A stretch of 64,000 nt of DNA from contig NW_017802713.1 of assembly GCF_001625305.1 (NCBI RefSeq), forward strand, positions 2,200,842 to 2,264,841, given 5' to 3'. Positions 1-9,852 of the stretch are shown one piece after another (positions within the stretch are counted from its first letter, which is position 1; each line of letters begins with the position of its first letter). The stretch comes from Branchiostoma belcheri (taxonomy: Eukaryota; Chordata; Leptocardii; Amphioxiformes; Branchiostomatidae). The translations under genes were made by a program, and so were the position numbers. The notes beneath the pieces are model-generated. The model worked only from the letters and a program-made list of their open reading frames with translations. It did no database searches and had not been told where the DNA came from.

Positions 1-311
1 GAGTTTCTCAAATTGTGGACCGAAAGTTTTCGAAAGTTTGGCGAGGGGAAATGGGACGTCTTCGCCTCGGAAGAGCCGTTTCGCCTCGCTAACGAAAACC
101 CGCATCTCCTTCGTATCGAAGAGTACAGCCTTTTCCGTCCTGAACTCTCGCATTGGAGTGACCTGGACGCTCTCTACACCCAAAATGTCTCTTTGGAGAA
201 CAACTTTGCCGTTCAGCTTTTCTACGACAAGTTGGGAAAGCAAATCGACCAGTACGACATTCTCGGCATGGAATCCACCTTCGGATGGATGGCGCGAAAA
301 CTGTTCTACAG
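1..311 (+). CDS. Glycosyltransferase domain 1, C-terminal exon (window-truncated)
   Basis: Reads from the first base in frame 1 (EFLKLWTESF...) to FYR. Residues FLK, EPFRLA, ENPHL and STFGWMAR match the domain 2 exons. This copy is one continuous exon, whereas the same stretch of domain 2 is split by three introns. It ends at donor AG|GTAGGT in phase 2. The apparent stop TAG (313-315) lies inside that donor. Confidence 0.7.
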
Positions 312-3300
312 GTAGGTACATCTTCCTACTGTGGCTTTCTGTGACAGTAGTATACACCACATGTGGCATGCTAAATTTCTACCAAACAAAACTGCACATT
401 TTTAAGATATAAATCCTAACAAATATGAGCTCTCCCAGTGATCAGTACAAGTAATGTAAAGTCTTCAAATGTTCAACTAACATCTCGGCCTTCTTCAGGG
501 GCAAACTGACCCACTCACGTTTGACACGTGACCTAACGGAAACACGTGACATCAGAAGAGGATGTAATGTACCCATTATTCCAAATAAGGGTTGTTATGA
601 CTCCAACCTCATACTACATTAATCAAACGAACATTCGGCATGCGTTTTAACATCTTTTATCTTCTTCATAACCTTTTGTTCATAGGTTGAATGAGCCGGT
701 GCTAAGAGGAGAGGAGCCCCTCCCACATGACCATTACGTCGTCCCCAACATCTTTCACTACGTCTGGTTCACCTGCCATGACTTCCGCTTCCACCACCTC
801 CTGAGTGTGAAGAGCATGTACCTCCGCGCGAAGGTAAGGCATTCTATTGACACATCCCTCCAGATAGGTTATTGCCAGTTTAGGTCGGTCAAATCTTGAC
901 AAAACCACCCCCCTCCAGAATAGACCAGTCCCGAATGTCGATCACAATTAAAAGTTCAACCAATGAATGAAGCGCAAGTAGCGGTTCGACCAATGAGAGA
1001 TGGAAAATATTAATTACCAGTTCGACCAATGAGAGAGTGGCCCTTTGTTCAACCCTCATGACCACGTAGATTTCATAATGAAAGCAACTTTTCTGTTGCA
1101 AAACTTTTTTGTTTATTCGCACGCGCGCATCAGTTTTGGGGCTCCCAGAGGATGTCATCCATATAATCAACTCAACATGGCCTTATAGACTGAAACGTCA
1201 CAATCTCAGGCTTGACAGTTTGGTCGCAATCACCCACAGGCTGACCGTATCATCATCTGGACGGACTGCACGCCGAGCGGGCACAACTGGGACGAGGCCG
1301 TCCGGGACATCCCGGTGCTGGAGGTACGGCAGAGGGGGCAGCCTAGCGACATCTGGGGGAACGTCATCAACAACGTGCCGCATCGCTCGGACATCACGCG
1401 TATGGAGGTATGGACCACCTCGCCTCTGAACTCATGCCCATGCCTGTCCTTAGCACTAAACACCACCTAGCTAACAGAAACATGCCTGTCCTTAGTACTG
1501 AACACTATCCACCTAACAGAAACATGCCTGTCCTTAGTACTGAACACTATCCACCTAACAGAAACATGCCTGTCCTTAGTACTGAACACTATCCACCTAA
1601 CAGAAACATGCCTGTCCTTAGTACTAAACACCACCTAGCTAACAGAAACATGCCTGTCCTTAGTACTGAGCGCTATCCACCTAACAGAAACATGCCTGTC
1701 CTTAGTACTGAACACTATCCACCTAACAGAAACATGCCTGTCCTTAGTACTGAACACTATCCACCTAACAGAAACATGCCTTTCCTTAGTACTGATCACT
1801 ATCAACCTTACAGAAATATGCCTGTCCTTAGTATTGAACACAATCCACATCAGTACTGAACACTATCCACCTAAGAAAACATGCCTGCCCTTAGTACTGA
1901 ACACTATCCATCGCAGACAGCATACCTGTCCTTAGTACTGAAAACTATCCACATGAGAGAAATATGTCTGTCCTTAGTACTGAACACTATCAACTTAGCA
2001 ATATGCCTGTCCTTAGTACTGAACACTATCCACCTAACAGAAATATGCCTGTCCTTAGTACTGAACACTATCCACCTAACAGAAATATGCCTGTCCTCAG
2101 TACTGAAATCTGTCCACCTCACAAGAATGTGCCTGTCCATAATACTGAACAGTATCCACCCCAGAAAACATGCCTGTCCTTAGTGCTGAAAACTATCCAC
2201 CTCACAAAAATGTGCCTGTCCTTAGTACTGAACACCATCCACATAACAGAAGTACGCCCTGCCCTTAGTACTGAACACCATCCACCATTTCTAGTCTGTG
2301 TTATTTTGCAGGTTCTAAAGGAGTATGGCGGCGTGTACGTGGACTGGGACGTGTTTGCCATGAAGCCTTTCCACCCTCTCCGTCGGTTTGACTTCGTCAT
2401 GGGGTGTGAGATAGCCGGTCTGAACAACGGCCTCATCCTGTCCAAGAAGGACGCTCCATTCTTAAAGGTAAGGATCTTGAGAGCATCTCAAATACAGCCA
2501 GGGCTGGAAATACCACCTGCAATACAAGCTAGTGCAGGTAAAATTGGAGTTTTAGTATCCGCGTGCACCTAACCCATATCTGTATCTATACCGCTATAGA
2601 CGGTATAACTGCACTTCGATCGGCGTAACACATCAGCTTCACAGGCACGCGGCGCGGCGGCAGTTAGCTATGTTGCACCGAACGACATGTTACACCAAAT
2701 CTTTGCATATTACATCGCATGAGTTGTTTAAAGCTTTCTAGTGATGATGCCTCAACTGTGCTTCGTGGCAGCGAGTTCCACTCTACAAGTTTTTTAACTC
2801 CTAAATTCTTGGTTGATAACTCTGATATTTGAATGATAAAGACCAGCTTGAGACACCAAAATTACTTACATCGTAGTTTTTAGCATCATTCAAAATACAG
2901 CAGACTGGTCTGCAAGATCCACAGTGGTTTTACAAGGAACATCATTGCCACAACCTCTACAATGTACTTCCCAGGTGTGGTGGGAGAACTACAAGCACTT
3001 TGACGACAACAAGTGGAACTTCCACTCCGTCATGGAACCGTTCCGCCTGGCCTTCAAACACCCGAACCTGATTTTGATGGAGTTCAACACGCTGTCCCGA
3101 CCAGGGTAGGTTAGCCTGGTGCACATCCAGTCTATCGCGGTTGGGGTGGGTTTTCTTCGGGGCTCTTGAAGCTCTTTCCCGCCCGCCTCAGTTAGGTCCC
3201 CCGGTAGATTTTGCACGACGGGAGTGCTTTACTCTATCACAGGCGTAACAATCAAACCCAACCGGGCGGCCTGTTGAGTTGGACGGGGGAAAGTATTAGA

Positions 3301-4618
3301 GCCCGCCGAAGACAGCCTGTCCCAACAACGATAGGTTGGATACCAGGCTAAGAGTACATTTGTACTGTGGTTATAGTACAATCCATGAGAAGTAGTAATG
3401 TTACAATTATCTACGATATTACTAGTATGTTAGATTAAAAAATGTAAAAGGCGCACAAACCAAACGTGTTCGTCTTTTCCAACGGACGGTTTCAGTAGAT
3501 TTGAAAAAAGTTTTTTATCAAATTCGTTTCGAATGTCACATTTTATCCGTGGGTACTACAGAAACATGATTCTACGAAGGCCCACAAGTACAATTATCGC
3601 TGCGTAACGATGATTGTTTTGTTCCAGGTGGGAAGACTGGTGGGATATGAAGGCCATGTGGAATGAGGACCACCTGTTCCCCTGGTCACATGTCTATGGA
3701 GTACATTTCATCTACAGGTACATTAGTACTACCGGTTCACGGTTTTAACTGTGCATATGGTAAGAACAAAGATGAATGCCCATAATCTGTAAACAGTTTC
3801 AAGTACAGACGTGTTTTGTTTATGTCTCAGAAGCCTTTAACTTTAACAATGCACATACACTATTCAAGCAATGCTTATTGCATGTGCTATAGAAACGTGA
3901 CGTGGATTTCCAAGGCTCAAAAAATAATAAATTTGAACATTTAGCAATTGGCACTGGTGGTGATTTTCGCAAAGTTAGACAAGTACTTAGTAATATGAAA
4001 GTCATTGTTTTCCATTTTGTTTTCCATTTTAGTTTATATAACTTTGCATAAGGTCATTGGAACCCATTTAAAGGCATCAAATGCGATTTTAGGGTAGCAA
4101 AACTACAATTATTCTTAATAAGGCAATTTGTGATATTGATACATACTGCTTCACATTAGCACATTTGAGTGAACATTTCATACTTTGGGTATGGAAAACT
4201 GCAGAAACAAGCCCCAAGATGAGTCCTTTATTTTCTGGGTGGTACCCTAAAAATCAGCCCAGGGACCTTCCAGTAACCTTTTTCTGTCAGAATTTTGCGA
4301 ATTTTTGCTCCATGAGGGTCAATATACACTGGGATAGTGTGGTTTCAACTCAGTATGTAGATAAATGACTAGAATATTGGCTTTGAGAAATCAGGTTTCC
4401 AAGCCCTAAAAACTGCACTGGATGCCTTTAAAGGTTGAAAGATTGCTAAAGTTGATTCTGACAGTCTTGCTGAAGTTGATTCTGACAGCCTAAATGTTTC
4501 TGTTTCTTCCAGTTACCATGGTGATGAACACAACCCAGAAGACATCAAACACATGAGAGGGACCTTCGGACAAATGGCACGATGGGTGTACTATGGTCAA
4601 GTGGAGTTTATAGACTAA
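1..4618 (+). CDS. DXD-motif glycosyltransferase (GT32-like), C-terminal part of domain 1 plus complete domain 2
   Basis: Predicted transferase that uses a nucleotide-sugar donor and a metal-binding DXD motif; such proteins normally act in the Golgi lumen. Proposed exons are 1-311, 686-833, 1240-1407, 2312-2467, 2975-3105, 3628-3717 and 4513-4618, with in-phase GT/AG junctions. The last six give 265 residues ending at TAA 4616-4618. Visible signatures are VPNIFHYVWF near the domain start, IIIWTDCTPSG, EYGGVYVDWDVF with the DWD metal site, and GLNNGLILSKK. The block 1-311 is homologous to exons 5-7 (FLK-W, EPFRLA, TFG-MAR), so it is the end of another copy of the same domain. Window start cuts the gene; no start codon or signal anchor is seen. 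Acceptor specificity cannot be told. Alternatively 1-315 is the end of a separate upstream paralogue with stop TAG at 313-315. Confidence 0.75.
686..833 (+). CDS. Glycosyltransferase domain 2, exon 1 of 6
   Basis: Follows a pyrimidine-rich acceptor ending TTCATAG and reads LNEPVLRGEEPLPHD then VPNIFHYVWF, the start of the catalytic domain. The reading frame has a stop at 669-671 just upstream and no ATG, so this is an internal exon. The single G at 686 completes an AGG codon with the phase-2 end of the exon at 1-311. Donor is AAG|GTAAGG. Confidence 0.75.
834..1239. repeat. Intron with half of a GGCCATGTTG-type MITE (about 1075-1183)
   Basis: The stretch near 1115-1183 contains CGCGCGCATCAG, GATGTCATCCATATAATC and CAACATGGCCTTA, which match one arm of the element at 11109-11507. 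The matching left arm is not visible, so the copy is truncated. Short GACCAATGAGAG repeats lie at 958-1035. Confidence 0.5.
1240..1407 (+). CDS. Glycosyltransferase domain 2, exon 2 of 6
   Basis: 56 codons between CACCCACAG and GAG|GTATGG, phase 0 at both ends. It reads ADRIIIWTDCTPSGHNWDEA and continues to NNVPHRSDITRME, matching the second strand region and the conserved HRSDI/R block just before the DXD motif. High GC and CpG mark it as exonic against the AT-rich surroundings. Confidence 0.75.
1437..2285. repeat. 42-bp intronic minisatellite, about 20 copies
   Basis: Head-to-tail copies of a unit containing CCTGTCCTTAGTACTGAACA, CTATCCACC and TAACAGAAACATG fill the intron before the DXD exon. 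The unit is a multiple of three, so long frames stay open on both strands (14-residue MPVLSTEHYPPNRN repeats), but the preceding exon's frame stops at once and the array lies between a good donor and acceptor. Divergence grows toward 1900-2280, where some units change length. Confidence 0.9.
2312..2467 (+). CDS. Glycosyltransferase domain 2, exon 3 of 6 (DXD motif)
   Basis: 52 codons, phase 0 at both ends, acceptor TTTTGCAG and donor AAG|GTAAGG. It carries VLKEYGGVYVDWDVFAMKP, whose GGVYVDWD is the diagnostic metal- and nucleotide-sugar-binding site of this family, and GCEIAGLNNGLILSKKDAP, the acceptor-side loop. This exon is the best evidence for the family call. Confidence 0.85.
2468..2974. 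repeat. Intron with dispersed repeat, also found near 23.9-24.2 kb
   Basis: Bases about 2585-2835 and 23940-24175 share an ordered series of blocks: GTAACACAYCAGCTT, GGCGGCAG/GGTGGCAG, TTGTTTAAAGCT, GCGAGTTC and CTTGGTTGATAA. This is an old interspersed repeat of unknown class without coding sense. Confidence 0.55.
2975..3105 (+). CDS. Glycosyltransferase domain 2, exon 4 of 6
   Basis: Acceptor CTTCCCAG, reading VWWENYKHFDDNKWNFHSVM, then EPFRLAFKHPNL and NTLSRPG. It aligns with domain 1 positions just after FLK. Donor CCAGG|GTAGGT leaves phase 2, which the next exon completes to a glycine codon. Confidence 0.75.
3106..4512. other. Introns 4 and 5 of domain 2, no features seen
   Basis: Apart from the 90-base exon at 3628-3717 this AT-rich stretch shows no coding sense, tandem repeat or recognisable element. 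Confidence 0.6.
3628..3717 (+). CDS. Glycosyltransferase domain 2, exon 5 of 6
   Basis: 90 bases between TTGTTCCAG and TACAG|GTACAT. It reads WEDWWDMKAMWNEDHLFPW then SHVYGVHFIYR; the H-x-F near the end corresponds to the conserved late histidine region of these transferases. Phase 2 at both ends. Confidence 0.7.
4513..4618 (+). CDS. Glycosyltransferase domain 2, terminal exon
   Basis: Acceptor TTTCTTCCAG. It reads YHGDEHNPEDIKHMRGTFGQ, then MARWVYYG and QVEFID before TAA at 4616-4618. The TFG-MAR block is shared with the end of domain 1. Confidence 0.75.
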
Positions 4619-4998
4619 TTAGGTAGTTCAGCACTTAAGAACTAGAAAACAAATATAGAAAAAGAATGCTTTTTTTAAACTCATAACGTCATAAGTGGAT
4701 ATAGGTTCTATAATTTTCACGCATATTGTAATGTTCAAATGACTTAAAGAAATGGTAAAAAAGCCTACTTAAATGAGCTGGACAGTTGCATGTAATATTA
4801 TCAAAGTTTTAAAATTGTACAAATTGGTGCTGTACATATTTTATCAGTCTGATACATCTTTTTATACCATATCGTTAGCCATGAAAATTTAATCTAGATT
4901 GGTATATTGTCATTTGTTGTGACAGGACATTATATGAATGCAATCATGATAAAAGATATACTGCTATGCAGTTAAGAATATGGTGCATCTTGCCATAG

Positions 4999-5004
4999 AA
5001 TAAA
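4999..5004 (+). terminator. Candidate poly(A) signal of the glycosyltransferase gene
   Basis: First AATAAA on the + strand after the stop codon, giving a 3' UTR of about 0.4 kb. AATAAA is common in AT-rich DNA, so the assignment is tentative. Confidence 0.4.
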
Positions 5005-5184
5005 CTTGAAGACAGCATTACTGACATCAAAGACATCGTTTCTGATCTGAACAAAACACTTTAATGTGTACTGCAAAAAACAAGCCTACATGTACAATGT
5101 ACTAGTATGATGTAAGCATTTGAACAATAGCCCAAGCTCTATTTTAGAAGACACTTCATGCATGTACCAATCACTAGATGCCTC

Positions 5185-5350
5185 TTAAGGCCACACCGTC
5201 TTAATTTTATGGATCGCAACCGTCTTAATTTTATGGACTACCCAGGCCTAGAGCCAAGCCAGAGCCTCAAAGGACTTTTTCTTTATTTTGAGAACAGGCG
5301 AAAATCAATGCGTACGCAGATGTCATCCATAAAATTAAGTCGGGGGGGGC
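5185..5350. repeat. Degenerate AGGCCACACC-type element
   Basis: Starts TAAGGCCACACCGTC, has ATTTTATGGA twice, and ends ATGCGTACGCAGATGTCATC then CATAAAATTAAG. It mixes the terminal motif of the AGGCCACACC family with the GATGTCATCC / TGCGxxCGC core of the AGGCCACAGC family, pointing to a common origin. Confidence 0.5.
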
Positions 5351-5758
5351 TAACTTAAAGGGACCATATCACACAAGAAACTACATTGTTTATCCATGGA
5401 AAAAGTCATCATGAAAAAGTTTCACAAATTGCATACAAGATTTACGGAATGTGACAGAATCTCGAGTTGTAGAACAAAATCTAGCATAAATATTCAGTCT
5501 GTTATGTTGTAACTTGTTAAAGGTAACATTTCATTCAACTTTAGTTGGAACTTTTTTTCTTGTATTTACATGATACTGGTTGGATCTTATGAAGATCAAT
5601 TTTTTTCATAACCAGATTGTATCTCTGTGAACGGAGATACTGTCATAACTGATACTGTCATCATATTCTTTTATTGTATCAGTAGAGCTGTGGTTTTATT
5701 AATTTTTGCAATATCATTTTTGGCCTCTTTGTTGGGATTGTTGCGAGTTTTTGTGTTA

Positions 5759-6042
5759 TGGCCACAGCAAGTAAAATCTATTGATGATGATGATGATGAC
5801 TATAAATGTAATGCAAGTAAAAAAAAAGAACAAGATGCCTAAATTTTTAAAATAGACCATAAACTTTGTAACAAGAAATTAAAACAAAGAAATATAGTAT
5901 CACAACTACCAAGTCTTTTATTCCTAATTTTAAGAAATACAGAATTTGACCATACTAGAGAGAAATGCAATGTCCTGTTTTTTTTATAAGGCAAAAATCA
6001 ATGCATACAAAGATGACACCCATAAATTTACTTGCTGTGGTC
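5759..6042. mobile_element. MITE, GGCCACAGCAAGTAAA family
   Basis: Terminal inverted repeats TGGCCACAGCAAGTAAA and TTTACTTGCTGTGGTC enclose 284 bases, with TA at both flanks. The subterminal GATGAC / GATGACACCCATAAA motif is shared with the copies at 25653-25995 and 46858-47276. No transposase. Confidence 0.65.
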
Positions 6043-6333
6043 TATGAAACAAATGTTGACATTTGAATGCCCTTGTTATATTGTGATGTTAATTGAACAT
6101 ACCTGCATACATACAGTACTAATTTCTACCATTCATGCAATCAGTGTACATTGTACAAGGCAAAGCTCTGTGTAGATATACAGATTTTTCTCTCAATAAA
6201 CTGAACAGCCATGCATGCAAGGCACAATGTTAAAATCATACAGTATACACTTGAAGACCAAAACCTTGAATGTGTAATATAATTTTGTTATATCAACTAA
6301 CACTAATAGATGCAAACGTACAACTAGAAGACC

Positions 6334-6432
6334 TTATGAAGCAAGTTTAAACTGCAATTTCCAACACAACAAATTGGACCCACCCAAATTTGCTTGTTGT
6401 GTTGAAAATTGCAGTTTAAACTTGCTTCATAA
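6334..6432. repeat. Short palindromic (foldback) element
   Basis: TTATGAAGCAAGTTTAAACT and its reverse complement enclose a small loop, so almost the whole 99 bases pairs with itself. The arms resemble those at 28415-28699 and inside 40519-41112, so this is a deletion derivative with only the termini. Confidence 0.75.
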
Positions 6433-6857
6433 TGATTTCTACCAACACAGATGAAGTTTCAAGATAAAACTAGAAAACTTGGCTACACAAGGCTCTAGAC
6501 TGAATTGGTCCTACAACAAACATGTAACGTTACAATCATGAACTTCCTCCTTAATGTATAAAGCTGTCAAAATGCTTAGTTACAAGTTACAAAGTGTAAG
6601 AAATGGTTGACTGTCATGGATGCTTGAAGTGAAGGTATAATAATACTGATGTTAATAGAAAAATCATTGTTAAGAATATTGCCCATCAGCATGAAATAGA
6701 ATGCCTAAGAAAGACCTAAAGTTTGCTTGGCAGTAACTTGGCACCATGCACATTTATTTCTCTTACAAAAGCTTTTATTTCTTTTTATTTCTGGAACAAA
6801 GAAATTCTGAATGTAGCTTTGAGAACATTGGCATGTCAGTACCCCAGTTCATGTTTA

Positions 6858-7238
6858 AGGCCACACCAATTTAATTTCTTGTTTCTTGGATTTTTCTGAA
6901 AAAATATGAAGCGACAGGGCGAGAAAAAAAAAAACAGGCCAAGGCATGCAGTGCACTGCCTGATAGCTGGAAATGTTACAATATGAGCCATGAAGTGAAC
7001 ATACCAGGCTGGTTTATAATTAAAACAATAGATTTTGATCTTTTAATGAAACAAAATTGCATTGTTACTTTGAACAACTTTAACAACTAGGAAGAAAAGG
7101 ACTTTCTTCAACCATTGGAGCCAAAATATGTCTTTCAGTGAGCATTTTGCAGTTGATTTAGAAAAAAATTTTTTTTGCAAATCAGAAAAAAATGGACAGG
7201 GCAAATCCGAGAAATAACAAATTAAATTGGTGTGGCCT
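6858..7238. mobile_element. MITE, AGGCCACACC family, complete copy
   Basis: Ends AGGCCACACCAATTTAAT / ATTAAATTGGTGTGGCCT, flanked by TA on each side. Total 381 bases, palindromic for most of its length, non-coding. TA duplication is typical of Tc1/mariner-like elements, but no autonomous partner is visible here. Confidence 0.8.
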
Positions 7239-8295
7239 TACACAAATAATTTATGGGGCCTTCACAAACTTACAGTCCAAACCATGAACTGGCTTAAAGA
7301 TAGGCCTTTTCCTGTCTGCTACTTTGTAATTACCATTTCACTATAAACATGGAGGTATATGACAGACTTTGGTGGTTTAACCAGAAAGTAGAGACCTCTA
7401 CAATGTTGGAAAGCAAAGGAAGAAACAGAAATTTACTATCATGTTAATTTTATAATATGCTTCAACTCTCCAAAGCATTATGTAAATGCATGTGCCTATT
7501 AAGTAGCCAATCACACAATCCATTGCACAACTGAACAAGTCAGACTGTTTTGCTGAAATATCTCAGGAAAAATGTTAGGTATACACCCAAAAATGCAAGC
7601 TGGCTTAGAAGAAACCAAGACTTTTAATCTTTAAATGAAATCTTCATTATGGCTAATGTCAGATAAAATTGCACCAAATCCTCTGTCAATCTCTATAGCC
7701 AGTTAATTCTCAAATACTGGTAGTTTGGACAATACATTTAAAAAACTGTCCCTGTACATTTACATTTTACATTCTTCGTCATATGGAAGAGGTTTAATCA
7801 TTTGTTCTTTGCTAGCTGAGATGAGTGAGCAAAATAGCCTTAACAAGAAGTATACCAAATCTCATGTCTGTATATTTGTGGTAAATCAAATGGCACAAAC
7901 CACATTCAAATTTGAATGTTTATCTTTGCCCTGTTATCAAAACGCGTGTTCCATCTAGACTCAAAGGACAAGGTTGTAGTTTCACCTACTAAAAAGCTCT
8001 TTGGAAAGACATTTTTGCTCCCATTGTTTTGCAAACTCCCTTCACGACCACACAGGTCATTGCTGCACCCTATCTCCTGCTTTGGTCCCAAAAAACTAGA
8101 CTGATCGATATCATCATATTACCCAAAATCATGAAAGCAAAACAGCACGCTACTTTTGCTGCATTTTCCTCACTTAAACTTCTGCAGAGGATGAAATCAT
8201 TTTCCTAAATTCGTACATGAAGTGTTTTTCTCCCGTTGAAGGGATTCATTTAGTAACTGTTATAGTTACTAGAAGATTCTTTCATCAGTGACAAG

Positions 8296-8548
8296 TTTTT
8301 GAAGGGTAAGAGTTCTAACCTCAAAATTTTCGATGACTATCAGTCTATCTTGTTCACGGAGTGGCCTAGTGACTAGGCCCGACACTTGCATCGGTCTGCA
8401 CTGGACCGAAGGTTGGGAGCTCCCCAAGACATACTTACCCTTGCTCTCGGGCCTAGTCTCTTGCTCTCGCGAGACAAGGCCACTCCGTGAACAAGATGGA
8501 CTGATAGTTATCGAAAAGTTGGAGGTTAGCACTCTTACCCTTCAAAAA
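8296..8548. mobile_element. Foldback element with ~75-bp arms
   Basis: Left arm 8296-8370 (TTTTTGAAGGGTAAGAG, CTTGTTCACGGAGTGGCC) is the inverse of right arm 8476-8548 (GGCCACTCCGTGAACAAG, CTCTTACCCTTCAAAAA). The ~105-base centre contains CTCTCGGGCCTAG / CTAGTGACTAGGCCC-like blocks. Non-coding. Confidence 0.75.
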
Positions 8549-9678
8549 AATAGTAACTGTTTTCTCCCAAAAGCATCATGAAACTTTTTGTGACTTCATG
8601 AATGATACCTTTTTTAAAGCCAGTATTCTTTCAAATATCATCCTACTAGGTTTCCTAATTTTTCCTACAGTACAAAATTCTATGACAGCGTAATAAGAAA
8701 TGCACCTTTCTGTATACAATAACAATATTTAAACAATCTACTGGACTAATTCATAAGAAAATGCATGAAAAAAGATGTGCAAAACATATGATAACCTGAA
8801 GGTACGTGTACACAATTCTAAGCTGTAAGTCGCTTGCTTTACGATTTCATTCATTTCAAAAGCTGTCATACAGTATAAAACCCTTCCATCCCTTCACCCA
8901 ACAAGTAGTTTTTAACCATCTTCCTGCTTGCAGTGCAACCTATACAAATTTGTACATCCCTTGGCAGGAAGAAGGTTAAAGTGAGACTGATAACACTTTG
9001 CTGTTCTTCTTTCAGAAAAATACTAAAGACTAAGTCAAAATTTACCTTTTACATCTCATGGTCACCATAATGCTGAAAACTGAGAAAATTGTAACACTGC
9101 TGATGTGAAATTTGCAATTTAAAACTGCATACAAAGTATCATATTTCTAATCTCACAATACATACATAAGGACTTAAAAGTAGTCTGAAAATGGACACAA
9201 TCTCTTGATTACATATCATATATTAAATGTTTCTTTCCTACTTTTGTAGATAAGAAGTAAATATAATAATTGCACCAGTCAATCAATAATGGCAACAAAC
9301 AACCCGACTGTTTACTAATAAAATAAAATAAAGATTATTTAGATGCACCTAATATAGCATTATGTATGCATATGAAAAAATTAATAAACATCCAAAACAA
9401 AAAGATATATTTGAGGTGCAGGTGATGTGTATGAATAATTGTTAATAATGATTTGTACGAGAAAGAAAACAAACTAGAATTGCCCAAAATTTGCTATTTT
9501 CACTGCAATTTTACATCAAATTACTCAAAAGGGCATTCAAGATACTAATACTGCAAATTATAATTGTTCTAACAATACGGAACGTAATACTTATATTGCT
9601 ATGGTTTCTTTGAGTGACAAAGAGTTTGAAATTCCCATTGTGCTGTAACAGTTATAATCAAATTCCAGATTAACACAT

Positions 9679-9852
9679 TTACAATGTGGTGACAAGTTCG
9701 GCCGTCTCCGACCGCGTAACGTAGCGGACGCCTTCAATGTTGGGTGTCGTTGCGCGTGACGGGGCACGAGACGATTGGACCGAGAGAAGCATTTGTTCCG
9801 ACACGGTACTGATACTGGTTTTTAACTGCTGCAACTTGTTCTTCATCTTCAT
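9679..9852 (-). CDS. ATP11B: ATP11B exon 30 (C-terminal tail and stop)
   Basis: 57 codons, [20 protein letters not shown] to TAELVTTL, stop TAA at 9681-9679. Hydrophilic cytosolic tail rich in Ser/Thr/Arg; CpG-rich against its surroundings. The end TTL fits a class I PDZ-ligand pattern (T-x-L), but this is only a pattern. Acceptor CAATTATAG. Confidence 0.85.
   Translation of the reverse strand: MKMKNKLQQLKTSISTVSEQMLLSVQSSRAPSRATTPNIEGVRYVTRSETAELVTTL

Larger units (their letters stand above)
4619..9678. other. Intergenic region between two convergent genes
   Basis: Lies between the stop codons of the glycosyltransferase (+) and the flippase (-), so it holds both 3' UTRs. It is AT-rich, contains several MITEs listed separately, and shows no open frame with coding character. 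I could not fix a poly(A) site for the flippase. The stretches 7243-8290 and 8553-9678 show nothing recognisable. Confidence 0.6.

Noticed and set aside
1410-1859. Long open frame of 14-residue repeats (MPVLSTEHYPPNRN) as a repeat protein
   Set aside because: It is a 42-bp minisatellite inside an intron; frames are open on both strands because the unit length is a multiple of three, and no separate promoter or splice link is visible.
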